DNA of 64,000 bases, taken from contig NW_024468913.1 of assembly GCF_011745365.1 (NCBI RefSeq), positions 2,976,001 through 3,040,000 of the forward strand. The letters are read 5' to 3'. The first letter of the stretch is position 1; every line of letters starts with the position of its first letter. The notes under the pieces were generated by a model that was not told where the DNA came from, did no database searches, and was given only the letters and a program-made list of their open reading frames with translations. The translations under genes were made by a program, and so were the position numbers. This stretch comes from Cryphonectria parasitica EP155 (taxonomy: Eukaryota; Ascomycota; Sordariomycetes; Diaporthales; Cryphonectriaceae). Below, one piece after another: positions 44,523 to 55,764 of the stretch.

Positions 44523-47062
44523 GACTTCCTCTACGGACAAGAAGCAAATCCACAAGTCTTTACCATGGCCTGAAACAACAATCTCACCCGTTCGCCACCT
44601 CGTCCCACCGCCAGAACGGCTACCAGTCCACGGTCCGCAACCTACGCATCGGCTCGTCCACACGCGTCATCTTCCAGGGCTTCACAGGCCGTCAAGCCAC
44701 GGCCAACGCCCAAGAGTCCATAGCATGGGGTACCAACATCGTAGGCGGCGTCACCCCCGGCCGCGAAGGCGAGCACCTGGGCCTCCCTGTGGTGCCCACG
44801 GTGCGGCGCGCGATGGACGAGCTCAAACCCAACGCCACAGGCATCTACGTGCCCGCCCCGTTGGCCCCAGCAGCGATCGAGGAGGCCATCGAGGCTGAGG
44901 TCCCGCTCATCGTCGCCGTGGCCGAGCACGTCCCGCTGCACGACATGCTGCGCATCCACAGCATGCTGCGGACACAGGACAAGAGCCGTCTCGTGGGGCC
45001 CAACTCCCCCGGCATCATCTCCGCCGCCGAGGAGCAGCGGTGTCGCATTGGGTTCCAGCCGCTGCCGTGCTTCAGCGCAGGGCGCGTGGGCATCGCTTCC
45101 AGGAGCGGCACGCTTAGCTACGAGGCCGTGGCATCCACGACGAGGGCGGGGCTGGGGCAGAGTCTGTGTATCGGAGTGGGTGGGGACGTGTTGCCTGGGA
45201 CGGACCTGGTCGAGGCCCTGCAGGTGCTGGAGATGGACCCTTACACCGAGGCCATCGCGCTCATTGGCGAAATTGGGGGGGACGGCGAGGTGTTGGCTGC
45301 GCAGTGGATCAAGGACTACAACGACCGCACGGCCGAGGCGAGGAGGAAGCCCATTGTGGCTCTTGTCGCGGGCAGGCAGGCGCCCAAGTACAGGGTGATG
45401 GGCCACGCAGGCGCTTTCTGGGTTCCTGGAGAGCCCGACGTCAAGCAGAAGGCGGATACGCTGGCGGCTGTGGGCGTGAGGCTTGTCAACCACCCTGCCA
45501 AGATCGGCGCTGCGCTCAAGGAGATGTTGGACGAGAAGGCACGGGCGGCGGTCACAGCAGAGACGGTCGGGGCTGGGGCTCAGGAGGATCCCCCATCCTC
45601 CTTCTCCTCATCATCCTCTCCTCCTCGGCGTGACTCGACCACCACCACCATCACCGGGTCGTCCGCGCTGGGGACGGCTTCTCCTCAGCAGCAACAGACG
45701 CGAGGAATGTCGACGTTTACCCGCACTTCTTCTTCTCTTTCGCTGCGCACAACACAGTCTACGACAGCAGTGCCAGTTTCTAGTACCACTTGTCCACGAC
45801 GACCCCAGCCGGGCCAACATCGCAGCCTCCACCTCAGCCACGAAGACAGCCTGAGCCTCCTTAGGGAAGAGAAACTCAGCAGCCAATTCGAGACCGACAG
45901 GTTCCCTTGCCGCTACCTCGCCATCGGCATAGACCGCGCGTCCAGGTCACAATGTATCCTAGCTGCCATACTCGCAGGCGAGCAGAGCTACCGAAAACCC
46001 CGTCTCTTTCACAAGATCCTTCTCCCCGACGGCGTCACAAACATTCGGGGCCTGAACAAGCAGGAATGGAGAGACCTCATAACCCTGCTCGCCAAGCGGC
46101 TCGACATGGTCGATGCCGATTTGAACAAAAGACACAACCGCGCCCTGACCTTGGCGCTGCGCGACATGGCGACCATCTTCCAGACCAAAGAGGCCAAGTT
46201 GGTCAGCGCGGAGCTGGACTGGATTGCCAGGCGACCCCACCCTATCCAACTGAAAGACCTGCGCATCGACCTGGACGACGCAGCCTACCACAGCAGCGGA
46301 CGGGTCGCCGAGGTCCACGAGAGGTACGAGTCGCGAGAGGAGCGCGTGCCCGGCACGGCGGAGGCGGCGCGCCACGGCATCGTCTACCACAGGCTGGCCC
46401 CCAAGCTGCGGCAGCACAACATCGGCACGCTGGTCAACGGCGCGGGGCTGGCGATGAATACGGTCGACGCACTGCACGACGCGGGTGGCTACGCGGCGAA
46501 TTTTCTCGACACGGGCGGCAAGGCCACGGCCGAGACGATCCAGCGGTCCTTTGAGGTGATTCTGAGTGACGACAGGGTCAAGGTCATCTTTGTGAACATC
46601 TTTGGCGGGCTGACGCGGGGCGATATGATTGCCGAGGGGATCATACTGGCCTTTAAAGAGACGGACATCAAGGTTCCCGTCGTCGTGCGCATCAGGGGCA
46701 CCAACGAGGAGGAAGGGCAGAGGATCATTGCCGAGAGCGGCCTGCCGCTGTATGCGTTTGATGATTTCGACGAGGCCGCAGCCAAGGCGATCGAGCTCGC
46801 GGAGGAGGCGATGAAGAGCGAGGAGGCTCTGCAATCTGAGGGTCAGGGAGAGGAGGCGAGGTCGGAGGAGGCGGTTCAGCCTGCTGCGCTGGACCCAGCA
46901 GACGAGGAGACGACCGAGGCGGCGGCTGAGGAGGAGGAGATCGAGGAGGATGCGCAGCGTCAGGAGGTGGACGAGGGCGAGTTGACTGTGCACCAGGAAA
47001 CGGATGATTTGGGCCCAGAGGAGGTGGCAAAGCCTGAGACACCGGTGAAATCAGAGCCTTGA
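44507..47062 (+). CDS. Mitochondrial succinyl-CoA-ligase-like alpha-beta fusion protein
   Basis: Single exon, 851 residues. The first ~45 residues are basic, Ser/Thr-rich and lack acids, a likely mitochondrial presequence. Residues ~47-350 are a complete succinyl-CoA ligase alpha subunit: CoA-binding FQGFTGRQ, VGGVTPG, GPNSPGII, SRSGTLSYEAV, and the phosphorylated active-site His at His300 (MGHAGAFW). A low-complexity linker (~360-445, Ser/Thr/Gln-rich) follows. Residues ~450-790 correspond to the beta subunit, but its ATP-grasp part is shortened and lacks the glycine-rich AGGRGKG loop; EINP is replaced by AELDW. The C-terminal CoA-ligase domain is well kept (LVNGAGLAMNTVD, ANFLDTGGKATAE, VNIFGGLTRGDMIAEG, VVRIRGTNEEEG). 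The tail is highly acidic. The order alpha-beta is opposite to ATP-citrate lyase. It may be a CoA-ligase-family enzyme with altered nucleotide use, or a regulator of the real ligase. Confidence 0.85.
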   Translation: MQSTMRLPLRTRSKSTSLYHGLKQQSHPFATSSHRQNGYQSTVRNLRIGSSTRVIFQGFTGRQATANAQESIAWGTNIVGGVTPGREGEHLGLPVVPTVRRAMDELKPNATGIYVPAPLAPAAIEEAIEAEVPLIVAVAEHVPLHDMLRIHSMLRTQDKSRLVGPNSPGIISAAEEQRCRIGFQPLPCFSAGRVGIASRSGTLSYEAVASTTRAGLGQSLCIGVGGDVLPGTDLVEALQVLEMDPYTEAIALIGEIGGDGEVLAAQWIKDYNDRTAEARRKPIVALVAGRQAPKYRVMGHAGAFWVPGEPDVKQKADTLAAVGVRLVNHPAKIGAALKEMLDEKARAAVTAETVGAGAQEDPPSSFSSSSSPPRRDSTTTTITGSSALGTASPQQQQTRGMSTFTRTSSSLSLRTTQSTTAVPVSSTTCPRRPQPGQHRSLHLSHEDSLSLLREEKLSSQFETDRFPCRYLAIGIDRASRSQCILAAILAGEQSYRKPRLFHKILLPDGVTNIRGLNKQEWRDLITLLAKRLDMVDADLNKRHNRALTLALRDMATIFQTKEAKLVSAELDWIARRPHPIQLKDLRIDLDDAAYHSSGRVAEVHERYESREERVPGTAEAARHGIVYHRLAPKLRQHNIGTLVNGAGLAMNTVDALHDAGGYAANFLDTGGKATAETIQRSFEVILSDDRVKVIFVNIFGGLTRGDMIAEGIILAFKETDIKVPVVVRIRGTNEEEGQRIIAESGLPLYAFDDFDEAAAKAIELAEEAMKSEEALQSEGQGEEARSEEAVQPAALDPADEETTEAAAEEEEIEEDAQRQEVDEGELTVHQETDDLGPEEVAKPETPVKSEP

Positions 47063-47235
47063 GACTTATCACCAGGTCTGTGCTACTTTTGCTTGTTTTG
47101 TCTACATGCATAAGAAGTCTAGACCTTCAATTTGTGCAGGGTAGACAAGAAAAATGAAGAAAATTAACATTATCTACGTTTATCACAAGATGAATCCAGC
47201 CGCAGTCCTCGGAATGCATGAGACCTCGCCATTGT

Positions 47236-49489
47236 TTACACGTTGGTCACAGTGAAGCAGGCTCTGAATGCATATGCCAGCGACAGCCTTGAGTCCACCA
47301 CAGATATTTTCTGGCCTCCCGTCGCAGCAGCAGCAGCAGCTGCAGACTCGGTGTTGCAAGAGTCCTGTCTTCTCACTTCGGCTTCCCTTGCCTCCACATC
47401 CCAAGTGTGCATCTTCAAAATCCTCAATAGCCAGACTGGCAACATGATGGGTGTTAGTATTCATTTGCTTTAAAATTCGAAGGAGAGGTGCTTGGCTAGG
47501 AAAGTTGCATGCTTACGAAATATGAATGCGGCAAGGAACATGAAGCCAGTATAGACCTGAACGTGTAGGTAGCCATTCTTTCCGGATCGTACCAGACTGA
47601 GACCGATGACCTCTGCAAAGGTGGCTGGGAGGACGAGAACCAACCAGGTGATGGACATTGCTTGAGAAGAGGAGAGAAAAGAAGGCGTTAGTGATTGACA
47701 TGAAGAACAGAAAAGACATGGATTGTCGTGACGGTGATCTGGTGGGCAAACTTACCAGAAGGCAACAGCTGCAGCCCGATAATCTCGGCAGCAACAGGGG
47801 CCACACAAGGCCAGATGCAGCCCGCAAAAGCACCAAACAGACTGTAGACGATAGCACCTGCATAGTGTTCGCCAGCAAAGATCCAGAGGAAGAACGCCGC
47901 CAGGCTTGCGATCAGAGTGCTCAGGGCGGCCACGTTGATCCTCCCAATCTTGTCGCTGTAGTAGCCAATCACTGGTCTGCCCAATCCCTGCGATACTGTG
48001 TGGTTTGTCAGTGTCATACGACAGGTTGGAAAGGGGGTGGAGAGAGAGAGAGCAGAAAGTAGGAGGGGTCCAGCAGCTAGACGTACAGTTAAACATGGCG
48101 GCCAAGATGGATCCCTGAGTGGCCGTATAGCCAACAGCACTCGCATAGTCGGCCAGCGAGAAGACCACAATGATGTATCCCAGGACGGAGAAGAAGCCCC
48201 AGGCCAGGAACAGGTACAGCTCGACCTTCTTGAACAGCTCCTTGTGGAAAGCCTGGTGGACGGCGCCCACCTCCTTGTTCCTGTCCCGCGCGAGGAAGCT
48301 GCAGATGGCGTTAATCGCGAACGCGACGATGGCCAGGACCCGAAAGGCCCAGGCAAGCCCCAGGTTGGTGATCAGGGCGTTGGCGGCGAGGGAATACGTC
48401 AGCCCGCCAAAGCCCGACCCGGCTGAGCCCATGGCGTTGGCCAGGGAGCGCTTGCGCGTGAACCACTGGGGGATGAGGCCAACGGAGCCGGTGAAGAGGA
48501 AGCCCATGCCTGCGCCGAAACAGATGCCTTGGCTGAGGATGAGGTGCCAGATCTGCGATGTGAATGAGGCACCGACGAAGGCAGCACTGGGCAGAGAAAA
48601 GAGAGAGAGAGAGAGAGAGAGAGAGATTAGTTTACTTGAGTAGTAAAGTGAGCCAGCACCAATTTCAGTATTCGTGTGTAAACTTACGTCTCGAGCACTA
48701 CACCAATCTGGAGGCATACTCGGGTGCCAAATTTTCCAATAACGATGGTTGCCAAAGGTGCGAACAGTAGAGCTGTACGGTGATGATGGTCAGCCCTGTG
48801 GTTTGGTACGTGTGAGCCGTGTGAGACATACCTATCGAAATGGAGAGACCACCCACGAAGGCGAAGTCTATCGCAGTTGATCCAGGAAAGACATCAGAGC
48901 TGAGGTAATACGCAAGAAATACGGCCTAGATGAGGAGAGAGAGGGTATCTGTGTCAGATGGTCTGCTTGAGAAAGGGGGCAAGTTTGAGCAGCAGCAGCA
49001 CTTGGGTATTTGCCCCAAGTATATGTCGCAGCTGTGCTCGATTTTTTTTCATTTTTTTTTCATTTTCAAGGGAACGTACATATGCCTATGATCTGTTAGC
49101 CTCGGGGCAATCTAACTGATGATCGTGTCACCGTATATTTTGTAGGTCAGTCAACTTACAGAATTGAGACCCCAAGTGTGCATATTGATGAGGAACACAG
49201 TGAGAACGACAACCCTTTGTAAACCCAGTTAGATACCTTAGCTGCTCTGCAATAAACCTCACACAGCATGGGGCATAGAAAAATCGACATACCAGCCATA
49301 GCCACCTTCTTTGAATTCTTTGGGCTGCTCCTGGTCACTCAGGTCCGACTCCAGGGCCGCTTCATCCTTGTTGCTTCTATTGTCCATGTCCACGGCTCGA
49401 TGGTAGGTGATCTTCCTCTCGATATTCTTACTGTCTTCGGCTGCATATGGAGAAGCGGAGGGAACAATTGGTGCTGACGTCGTAGCCAT
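47236..49489 (-). CDS. MFS transporter, monocarboxylate-transporter-like
   Basis: Nine exons: 49489-49293, 49214-49160, 49085-49080, 48925-48832, 48772-48688, 48586-48087, 47995-47756, 47660-47517 and 47435-47236 (506 residues, 1521 nt). The third exon is only 6 nt (GCATAT, Ala-Tyr), flanked by ATAG and GTACGT. Family landmarks appear in order: EGGYGWVVVLTVFLINMHTWGLNS-AY-AVFLAYYLSSDVFPG, AFVGGLSIS, LLFAPLATIVIGKFGTRVCLQIG, ASFTSQIWHLILSQGICFGAGMGFLF, PQWFTRKRSLANAMGSAGSGFGGL, NLSQGLGRPVIGYYSDKIGRIN, FAGCIWPCVAPVAAEIIGL. This gives the usual 12-helix layout with an acidic N-terminal cytosolic tail. Fungal members carry monocarboxylates, riboflavin, or unknown solutes; the substrate here is not predictable. 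Intron 5 contains a GA/CT microsatellite that serves as a pyrimidine tract on the coding strand. Confidence 0.9.
48600..48626. repeat. GA microsatellite inside an intron of the MFS gene
   Basis: A GAGA run of about 26 bases in the intron between 48687 and 48587. On the coding (minus) strand it is a CT tract just before the acceptor. Confidence 0.85.
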
Positions 49490-49861
49490 GTTCGAATGAG
49501 GCCGTTGTGCAGACTACGCACACGATAGTTGAGAGAAACCTTTGTTCAGTTCCTCAAAACACGACCCGGAGGAGTCAAAAAGAGCCCAAAGACGATTCCA
49601 TATCGCCTCCCCTAGTCTTTATACAGTGTTGTCACGGAGTTTGAAGAAAATGCATATTTTTTTTCTCTCTTCTCTATTGCTTGAGCCCGATGATCGCATC
49701 CGAGGGGAATAAGACGGGCTTTGCGGGCTTGAGTAGCCCATTAATCAGACTGCCGGTCTTGAAGGGCGTACTATACTAAAGCCGGCCTTTTTGACGGGGG
49801 GCCGATGCCGGGATCTCGCATCTTGCTCTTAAAAGATGTTCCTTGTTGTTCGAAATACTGG

Positions 49862-49892
49862 TTTTTTTTTTTTTTTTTTTTGTTTTTTTTTT
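49862..49892. repeat. Poly-T tract
   Basis: T20 interrupted by a single G and followed by T10. Possibly a reverse-transcribed poly(A) remnant or a nucleosome-excluding tract in the spacer. Confidence 0.8.
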
Positions 49893-50766
49893 GGACCCTG
49901 AGTCACTCGTCTTTTACGGACAATTCAACATCGCTGTTTGGCATTGTCCGTCGTAAAAACCATCACATCTTTGCTGGTTGCTGGTTGCTGGTCTCCGAGC
50001 CGCGCGGTGATTGGGGGCAGTCGCCGTGTCTGCATATGCAAGATTCATGGTATTATGTGTGTCACAGTACTTCTTAGTCACCCTATAAGACCGGGAGAGG
50101 TAGGACCGTCTTGTCTACCAATGAGTTCCAAACGCAGGTGACTTATGACGTGTTAGCCCATCAACCCACCTCAGGAAAAAGGGGAAGAGGCCATAACACG
50201 AAACGAAGGCTGTTTTCTTTTGAAAGGCCGGCGGTCAGGTTCGAATGTGTGAATGTGTTGTTGATGTGTGGTGCGTGCTTGACTGCAGGAGCCGTCCATC
50301 CAGTAGTTCCTACTGTGATCGCTGAGTCCGGCCGTCAAGGCCGAGCCCAGAGAGGGGGGAAAAATAGAAACACGAGCCTCGGTTTCGGAACTTCATACCG
50401 TATACATGCTGAAAAAGTCATGTTGGCGTGGCAGACTTGTAATCTGCTTGTTTCCGCAAATATCCACCACTGATCAAGCAGACCGTGTGGTCCTGAAATA
50501 GGGTTTCTCCCCCTGATCCTGATTGAATGTTTGCAACCTGGGAGGGAGAGACGTCCGTGCAGACCTCACCTGGGCGTAGTATGACTGAGTGCACACTGGT
50601 TTCGCGGGTGGAGCCCGTGAAAGGACCAAGTACCGGTGTGCAGTATTTGTGCAGGACGCTTGGGCTCGTCGAGCTCCGGAGCATCATGACCTGATCTGGA
50701 TGCGTTGGCGTTTTTCTCATCTCCCCCCCCTTCCTAAGAGGCCAGGTCCACTCGCGCAACAGGCGG

Positions 50767-50842
50767 TCTCTTTTTCTCTCTTGCTCTTTCTTCTCTCCTC
50801 TTCTCTTGCCTTCTCTTTCCTTCTCTTTCCTCCCTTTTCCTC
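50767..50842. repeat. Pyrimidine (CT-rich) tract
   Basis: About 75 bases almost free of purines, imperfect CTTT/TCTC repeats, in the spacer upstream of the LIM gene. Confidence 0.75.
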
Positions 50843-52122
50843 TGCGCTCGACAAAGGTGCACTTTTCATTGGGCACTGTGGTGCAGACCAATCATCTCAA
50901 CAAAGTCATGCTCCACTACGTACTTAGACGTATGCATAGAAAGCAGGAGAGACGTAACAGTAGAACGTGGCGCCAGCCTCGCCAGAGAGGGAAGAAGGTC
51001 GAGGTCAGGCGTGTCATGCATGGCGTGGATGCACACAAACACACACATACAGATTGCATACACGGTAGCATCCTGGTGCCGATGTATCCTGTACTCGAGC
51101 CTACCGCGAGACTGCGCCTGCAGGACATGTCTCAGTGCCACACTGGCCAAGGCTCTAGCGTGAACAGGCGGCCGGGAGGCGCTGTAGCAACCGGCGTCAA
51201 GCGCTCAAGTACCCACTGGCCAGGTACTATGTAAACACACCCAGCTGCACGGCGGAGACCTGAGAGAACACCACTGACCTGCATGGAAGATTCGGGGATG
51301 GAGGGTAGGGGGGGCTGGGGTTTGTGTCTGGCAGCCAGTTCAGAGGCGATCTGCAGCCAGTAACCTGTCTCCTTGCCTAGCAACCCTGTCAACCTGCCAA
51401 CCCTGCCAGCTGCCCTTCCTGCAAATAGCTGCAGCAGCAAGCAGCGTGGCTGCAGGTGGTAGTAGCACCTGGGATGACTCTTCTCCTCCCTTGGTGGCAT
51501 GAATTGGGCAGTAAATAAACAAAATTCATAACACCAGTCCATTAAGATGCTCTGCAATATAATTATGCTACCTCCTCATTAATACCACAACCACCTCCTC
51601 CTTTTCCTTTGACTCAACACATCATCCCCCTCCTCCTGCTTTGTACCTCCTTTCTCCAGACCATGGTCCTGAATCTTGCAGAGGATCATCAACTTAACTT
51701 AGACTTTGGTACAGCATCCTCAGATTAATCTCCGTTGCCTGCTGGTGTTTCTTTAAAGATCCCCGATTATCGACAGATCAAAGCCCAATCCATCCCCACT
51801 TTTTTCTCGTCACCCCAGCCAAGCGAACGGCCTGCCAGGCCTCCTTCGTACACCACAGTGCAGGGCAGCCTCGCCAGCCTCATTTACTGTACAGCGCTGT
51901 ACCACGGGGTACAAGCGGAGCCCGGGCCAAGCGCAGAAGCAGCTCGGACCAGCCAGCAATTTTATAAACGGGGGCCCCGTTTCCTTCTCCCGATCGTTCC
52001 ACGTCCTCCCTCTTCCGACATTTCCATCTCTTTGCATTCTTGCATCGAGGCTGTCGTCTTCTTGCATCGCCACCACCTTTTTGGTCTACTAGACCTGATT
52101 GTGCAGGATCTCTGGAGGAATC

Positions 52123-54894
52123 ATGTTCGACCGTGGCAAGCCCAAGGAGTCGGCGCCGTCCTCCTCTTCTCCGGAGAGGAAGATGGCCCCTGCCCAGGGT
52201 AGCTACATGAACAATGAGCAGTTCTGTTCGTGGCCTTGACACTCTCTCCCCCTTCTCTCTCTTGCTCTTGAAGAAGAATAAAAAAGAGTTGAGCGCTCTG
52301 TCGCTTGTACCATCCCAGTGCAGTTCAATAGCTAACGCCTGGTTCTCTGATAATCTGTAGCTGCGTACCTCCGAGATCTTCGCAACAATCGAGTCAACAG
52401 GCCCGGTGGTGCGAGGCCTCAACCTCTCTCTACTTCCCCAGAGTCCCGCCAGGGCTCTTTTCGTCAGTCCATCGACGGCCGCCCTTCACTGGGTACGGCT
52501 GGTCGTCCCTCCTTTGCCTCGACGACTCGCTCTTCCATAGGAACGCCTCCCCCCCTGTCTGAGCCCTCCTCTGCCGCTTCAATCCACTCCCAGTCGCCCC
52601 CCAAGACTGCCTCCACCCGTGACTTCTCTAGGCCCAGCATGGCACCCAGCGTCGCCTCCAGGTACTCGACTACGAGCGGCCGTGGGCGTGACTACTACCC
52701 GGACGGGCCGGCCAAGTCTCTGAACCCTGGTGAGGTGGTGCCCAGCGCTACCTACATGGAGAGGGGCCAGAGGTGGATGGAGAAGGAGGAGGCCGTGTCG
52801 CTGAGACAGGCGCTGGAGGATAAGGATGCTTCGGATCGCGCATCCAGCCCCGAGGAGGACCGTCTCTACGAAGCTGCTCTGGATGAGGCGTCGGAACTGG
52901 TCTGGCAGCACCAGCACGGTATCAAGCCGCCTGAGCCCGGTGCCCCTTACAGATACAAGCAACACCTCCGGAAAAACAGCTACGCACATGCCAGGGCCGC
53001 TAGTACCGGCCTGTACGGCGATGAGATTGAGCCTTCTGGTCTCGCTCGGGATTCTGGCTCGCGGTCTGTCTCTGGGAGCTCTGCGTCTAGCGATGGCCGC
53101 GGGTCCTCTCGCCGACACTCGTCCTACACCACATCAACAGCTGGGGCCAGAAAGACCCCGAGCCCTCCTGGAGAAGGCCGATGCGTCTCGCCAAGCAAGT
53201 CGGGCAAGCCCTATAACGGCCTGACCGGCAGCTCGTCATCTCACCGGCGGCGCCCCAGCGTGAAGCGAGACAACAGTAAGGGCAAGCTTGTCATAGGTGA
53301 TAAGATCTCGGAGGAGCCAGAGGGTGCTTCTCTTGCGCGGAGCCCCTCACCCGAGAAGAACACTGCCTCCTCCCCCGCCAGTTCTCTTCGCAAGTACCCG
53401 AGAAGTCCCTTCAACAGGGTGTCGTTGGGACCGGGCAGCCCTGTGCCTCCTCCTTCTTCTTCTGACCCCACCGCGCAGCCCCCAAAGCTGCACAAGTATG
53501 AGATACACCGCAACCCGCCCTCGCAGTCTCGCAACCCTCAGTACACGACCAACTCGCGCAACCCGAGCCCCGTTCGTGAAGATGTACCCAAGAAGCACGG
53601 GATGGAAATTCGTGGGGATGACATTCGTCAGGCTACCTCAATGAAGTTGAAGGACCGGAGCCCCAAGCTTCCCACGCCTACTGCGGTGAGCGACCGCGCA
53701 GGCCGACCTATCGTAAGCTTTGACAAAACCTGGAAGGCCCCGGACGAGGCAACTGATGAGAAGCCAGACACCGCAAAGGGTGGTCCGCTCGGGGCCTTCC
53801 AGGTCCGACAAGACCACCACCGCCGCCTCCCCGAGACCCCGCCGATCCCTGCTATCGCTGTTACGGAGACTCGTGAGTCGCCGCCGCTCTCGAGGCCACG
53901 CGGTCCTGCCGCGCCATCTATCCAAGTAGACGCGCCGCCTAGGGGAAGATCCGGCCCCCCTTCGATGCCTAGCATCGTGGTGAACGACGACAAGCCATCG
54001 ATTCCCTCCATTGTGCTTCCTGGTGACGATGACGCTGGAGATGACGGACCTGGCGTCCCCATCATCGTCACCCCAGATGACGACTCCACCAGCAATAAAC
54101 CCTCAAGCCGACCACTGCCGGCCCCACAGAAGGATGCCCCCAAGGTTCGCCATGCTGCGCCACGGCCTCGCTGGCCACCAGCAGGAGCAGCAGCTGGTCA
54201 AGCCGGCAGCCGAGCCACCGCTCGCTGTCACGACTGTGGCTACCCGATCGAGGGCCGATTTATCGCTCTCGCCGGGACGAACGAGCGATTCCATCCACAT
54301 TGCTTTAGCTGTTACATATGCGGTACTTCCCTCGAGGCGCTGGAAATCAGCCCTGAGCCCGATCCTCACCGCGCAGCCCGGCTGGAGCGTATCCACCGGC
54401 GCGCTGCGGGCGAGGTCCTCGAGGAGAAGCCGGGCGAGACGATGGCTGAGGATGGCGACGAGAGGCTTCGCTTCTACTGTCACCTCGACTGGCACGAACT
54501 CTTTGCCCCTCGCTGCAAGCACTGCACGACACCTATTCTGGGCGAGCACATCGTTGCGCTAGGCGAGCACTGGCACTACGGGCATTTCTTCTGTGCAGAG
54601 TGCGGCGATCCATTTGAGCAAGGAATGACACACATCGAAAAGGACGGCTACGCCTGGTGCGTCAATTGTCAGACCAAGCGAACCGAGAGACGTGCACCCA
54701 AGTGCAAGATGTGTCGAAAGGCGGTCATTGGTCAGTATATCCGGGCGCTGGGAGGCGAGTGGCATGATGAATGTTTCCGGTGCGCCACGTGTCAAGGAGG
54801 GTTCGATGACGGGCAGATCTTCCCGCGAGAGTCACCCAATGGTCGCATGGTGGTGTTATGTACGAAGTGCCGTGAGAGGGAGCTCAAGGGCTAG
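52123..54894 (+). CDS. PXL1: Paxillin-like protein with three LIM domains
   Basis: Two exons, 52123-52225 and 52361-54894 (878 residues). The 103-nt first exon (MFDRGKPKE...) ends at a GTTCGT donor; the join reads NNEQFSAYLRDLRNNR, typical of the fungal orthologues. Residues 1-650 are largely disordered, rich in Ser, Pro, Arg, with one likely helix (ATYMERGQRWMEKEEAVSLRQAL...YEAALDEASELVWQHQ, ~165-230). Three LIM zinc-binding domains occupy the end: LIM1 from ~657 (CHDCGYPIEGRF...HPHCFSCYICGTSL) with a ~40-residue insertion before its second half, LIM2 (CKHCTTPILGEHI...HYGHFFCAECGDPF), and LIM3 (CKMCRKAVIGQYI...HDECFRCATCQGGF...CTKC). Paxillin-like proteins in yeasts work at the bud neck or contractile ring and link Rho signalling to actin; here a role at septa and hyphal tips is expected. 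The symbol follows yeast usage. Confidence 0.9.
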
Positions 54895-55110
54895 GAACCT
54901 GAGGCTACTCGACACCAGTGACTGCGTTTATGAATCGAGGGGGTAATGGGCTTTTTGATATGGAAGTCTCTGATGACAGGAGGGGATGGTGTAACGAGTA
55001 ATTCTGGGAGGTAAGTGAGGATTTCCCGCCTCTTCGGCGGCGGTTGTCCATGCTTACGAAAGACAACGATGTGGTTGGATGGAGAGTGCTTGCGATTTTG
55101 CGTTCTGCTT

Positions 55111-55141
55111 CACACACACACACACACACGCACACACACAC
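55111..55141. repeat. CA microsatellite
   Basis: CACACACACACACACACACG followed by CACACACACAC, downstream of the LIM gene. Confidence 0.85.
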
Positions 55142-55749
55142 TACTCTTTCGCACACAGTTTGGAGTTGGGCGAGGGTCATTGCAAAGGACACATCTACGC
55201 ATGGGAAGTGAACCGAGACTGCTTGCTTGCTTGGCTGCTTTATGGGAGAATTCTTACTTCATTGAAGCCCACTGTACAATAATAGTATAAGGATTCTACC
55301 TGTAGGAGACTTGATCATTCGCATCTTGCCATTTCTTTTGTGCATTGAGCTGCAGGCGAGCAGATAATGGAATGGAAACGAGACTACAATTGCTTTCCAT
55401 ATCGTGGCTGCCAATCTCTTCAGTGCATGTATGTCTTGTGTGCTGTCTCGCGACAATCCAAGGGTTTGACAGAGGATTGTCCTCGATAGTGATGCCGAGG
55501 TGACACAATTGTGTTAGGGTAGTATCATGGCCACGAGTCACCAACCCAGCAGCAGCAGCATCAACCTACATGCACGTCAACCACAACGCGCCACCGCACG
55601 TGCTTTTTCTTCCTGTAACATGCCGAGGTGCAAGAAGCCATGACCGGCTTTCCGTGAACAGTCAGTCCCCAAGTAATACAAAAAGAAAAGCCCAGACAAG
55701 TTGCGTGATTCAGCGGGCTGGATAAGGGTCGTGTGAATGTTGGATGGGT

Positions 55750-55764
55750 GGGGGGGGGGGGGGG
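55750..55764. repeat. G15 homopolymer
   Basis: Fifteen consecutive G after TGGATGGGT. Confidence 0.85.

Larger units (their letters stand above)
49490..52122. other. Long divergent spacer (2.6 kb) between the MFS and LIM genes
   Basis: No gene is supported. Notable contents are a nearly pure T tract (49862-49892), and a CT tract (50767-50842) that on the other strand yields a spurious Lys/Glu/Arg-rich ORF. The last ~500 bases before the LIM gene are C-rich, perhaps a long 5' UTR. Large upstream regions are common for polarity genes, but this is inference. Confidence 0.5.

Noticed and set aside
45959..46993. 344-codon ORF antisense to the CoA-ligase fusion
   Set aside because: Long only because of high GC content and codon bias of the sense gene; the sense strand has unmistakable conserved motifs.
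50418..50891. Minus-strand ORF rich in Lys, Glu and Arg
   Set aside because: The charged stretch is simply the translation of the CT tract; the rest has no family features.
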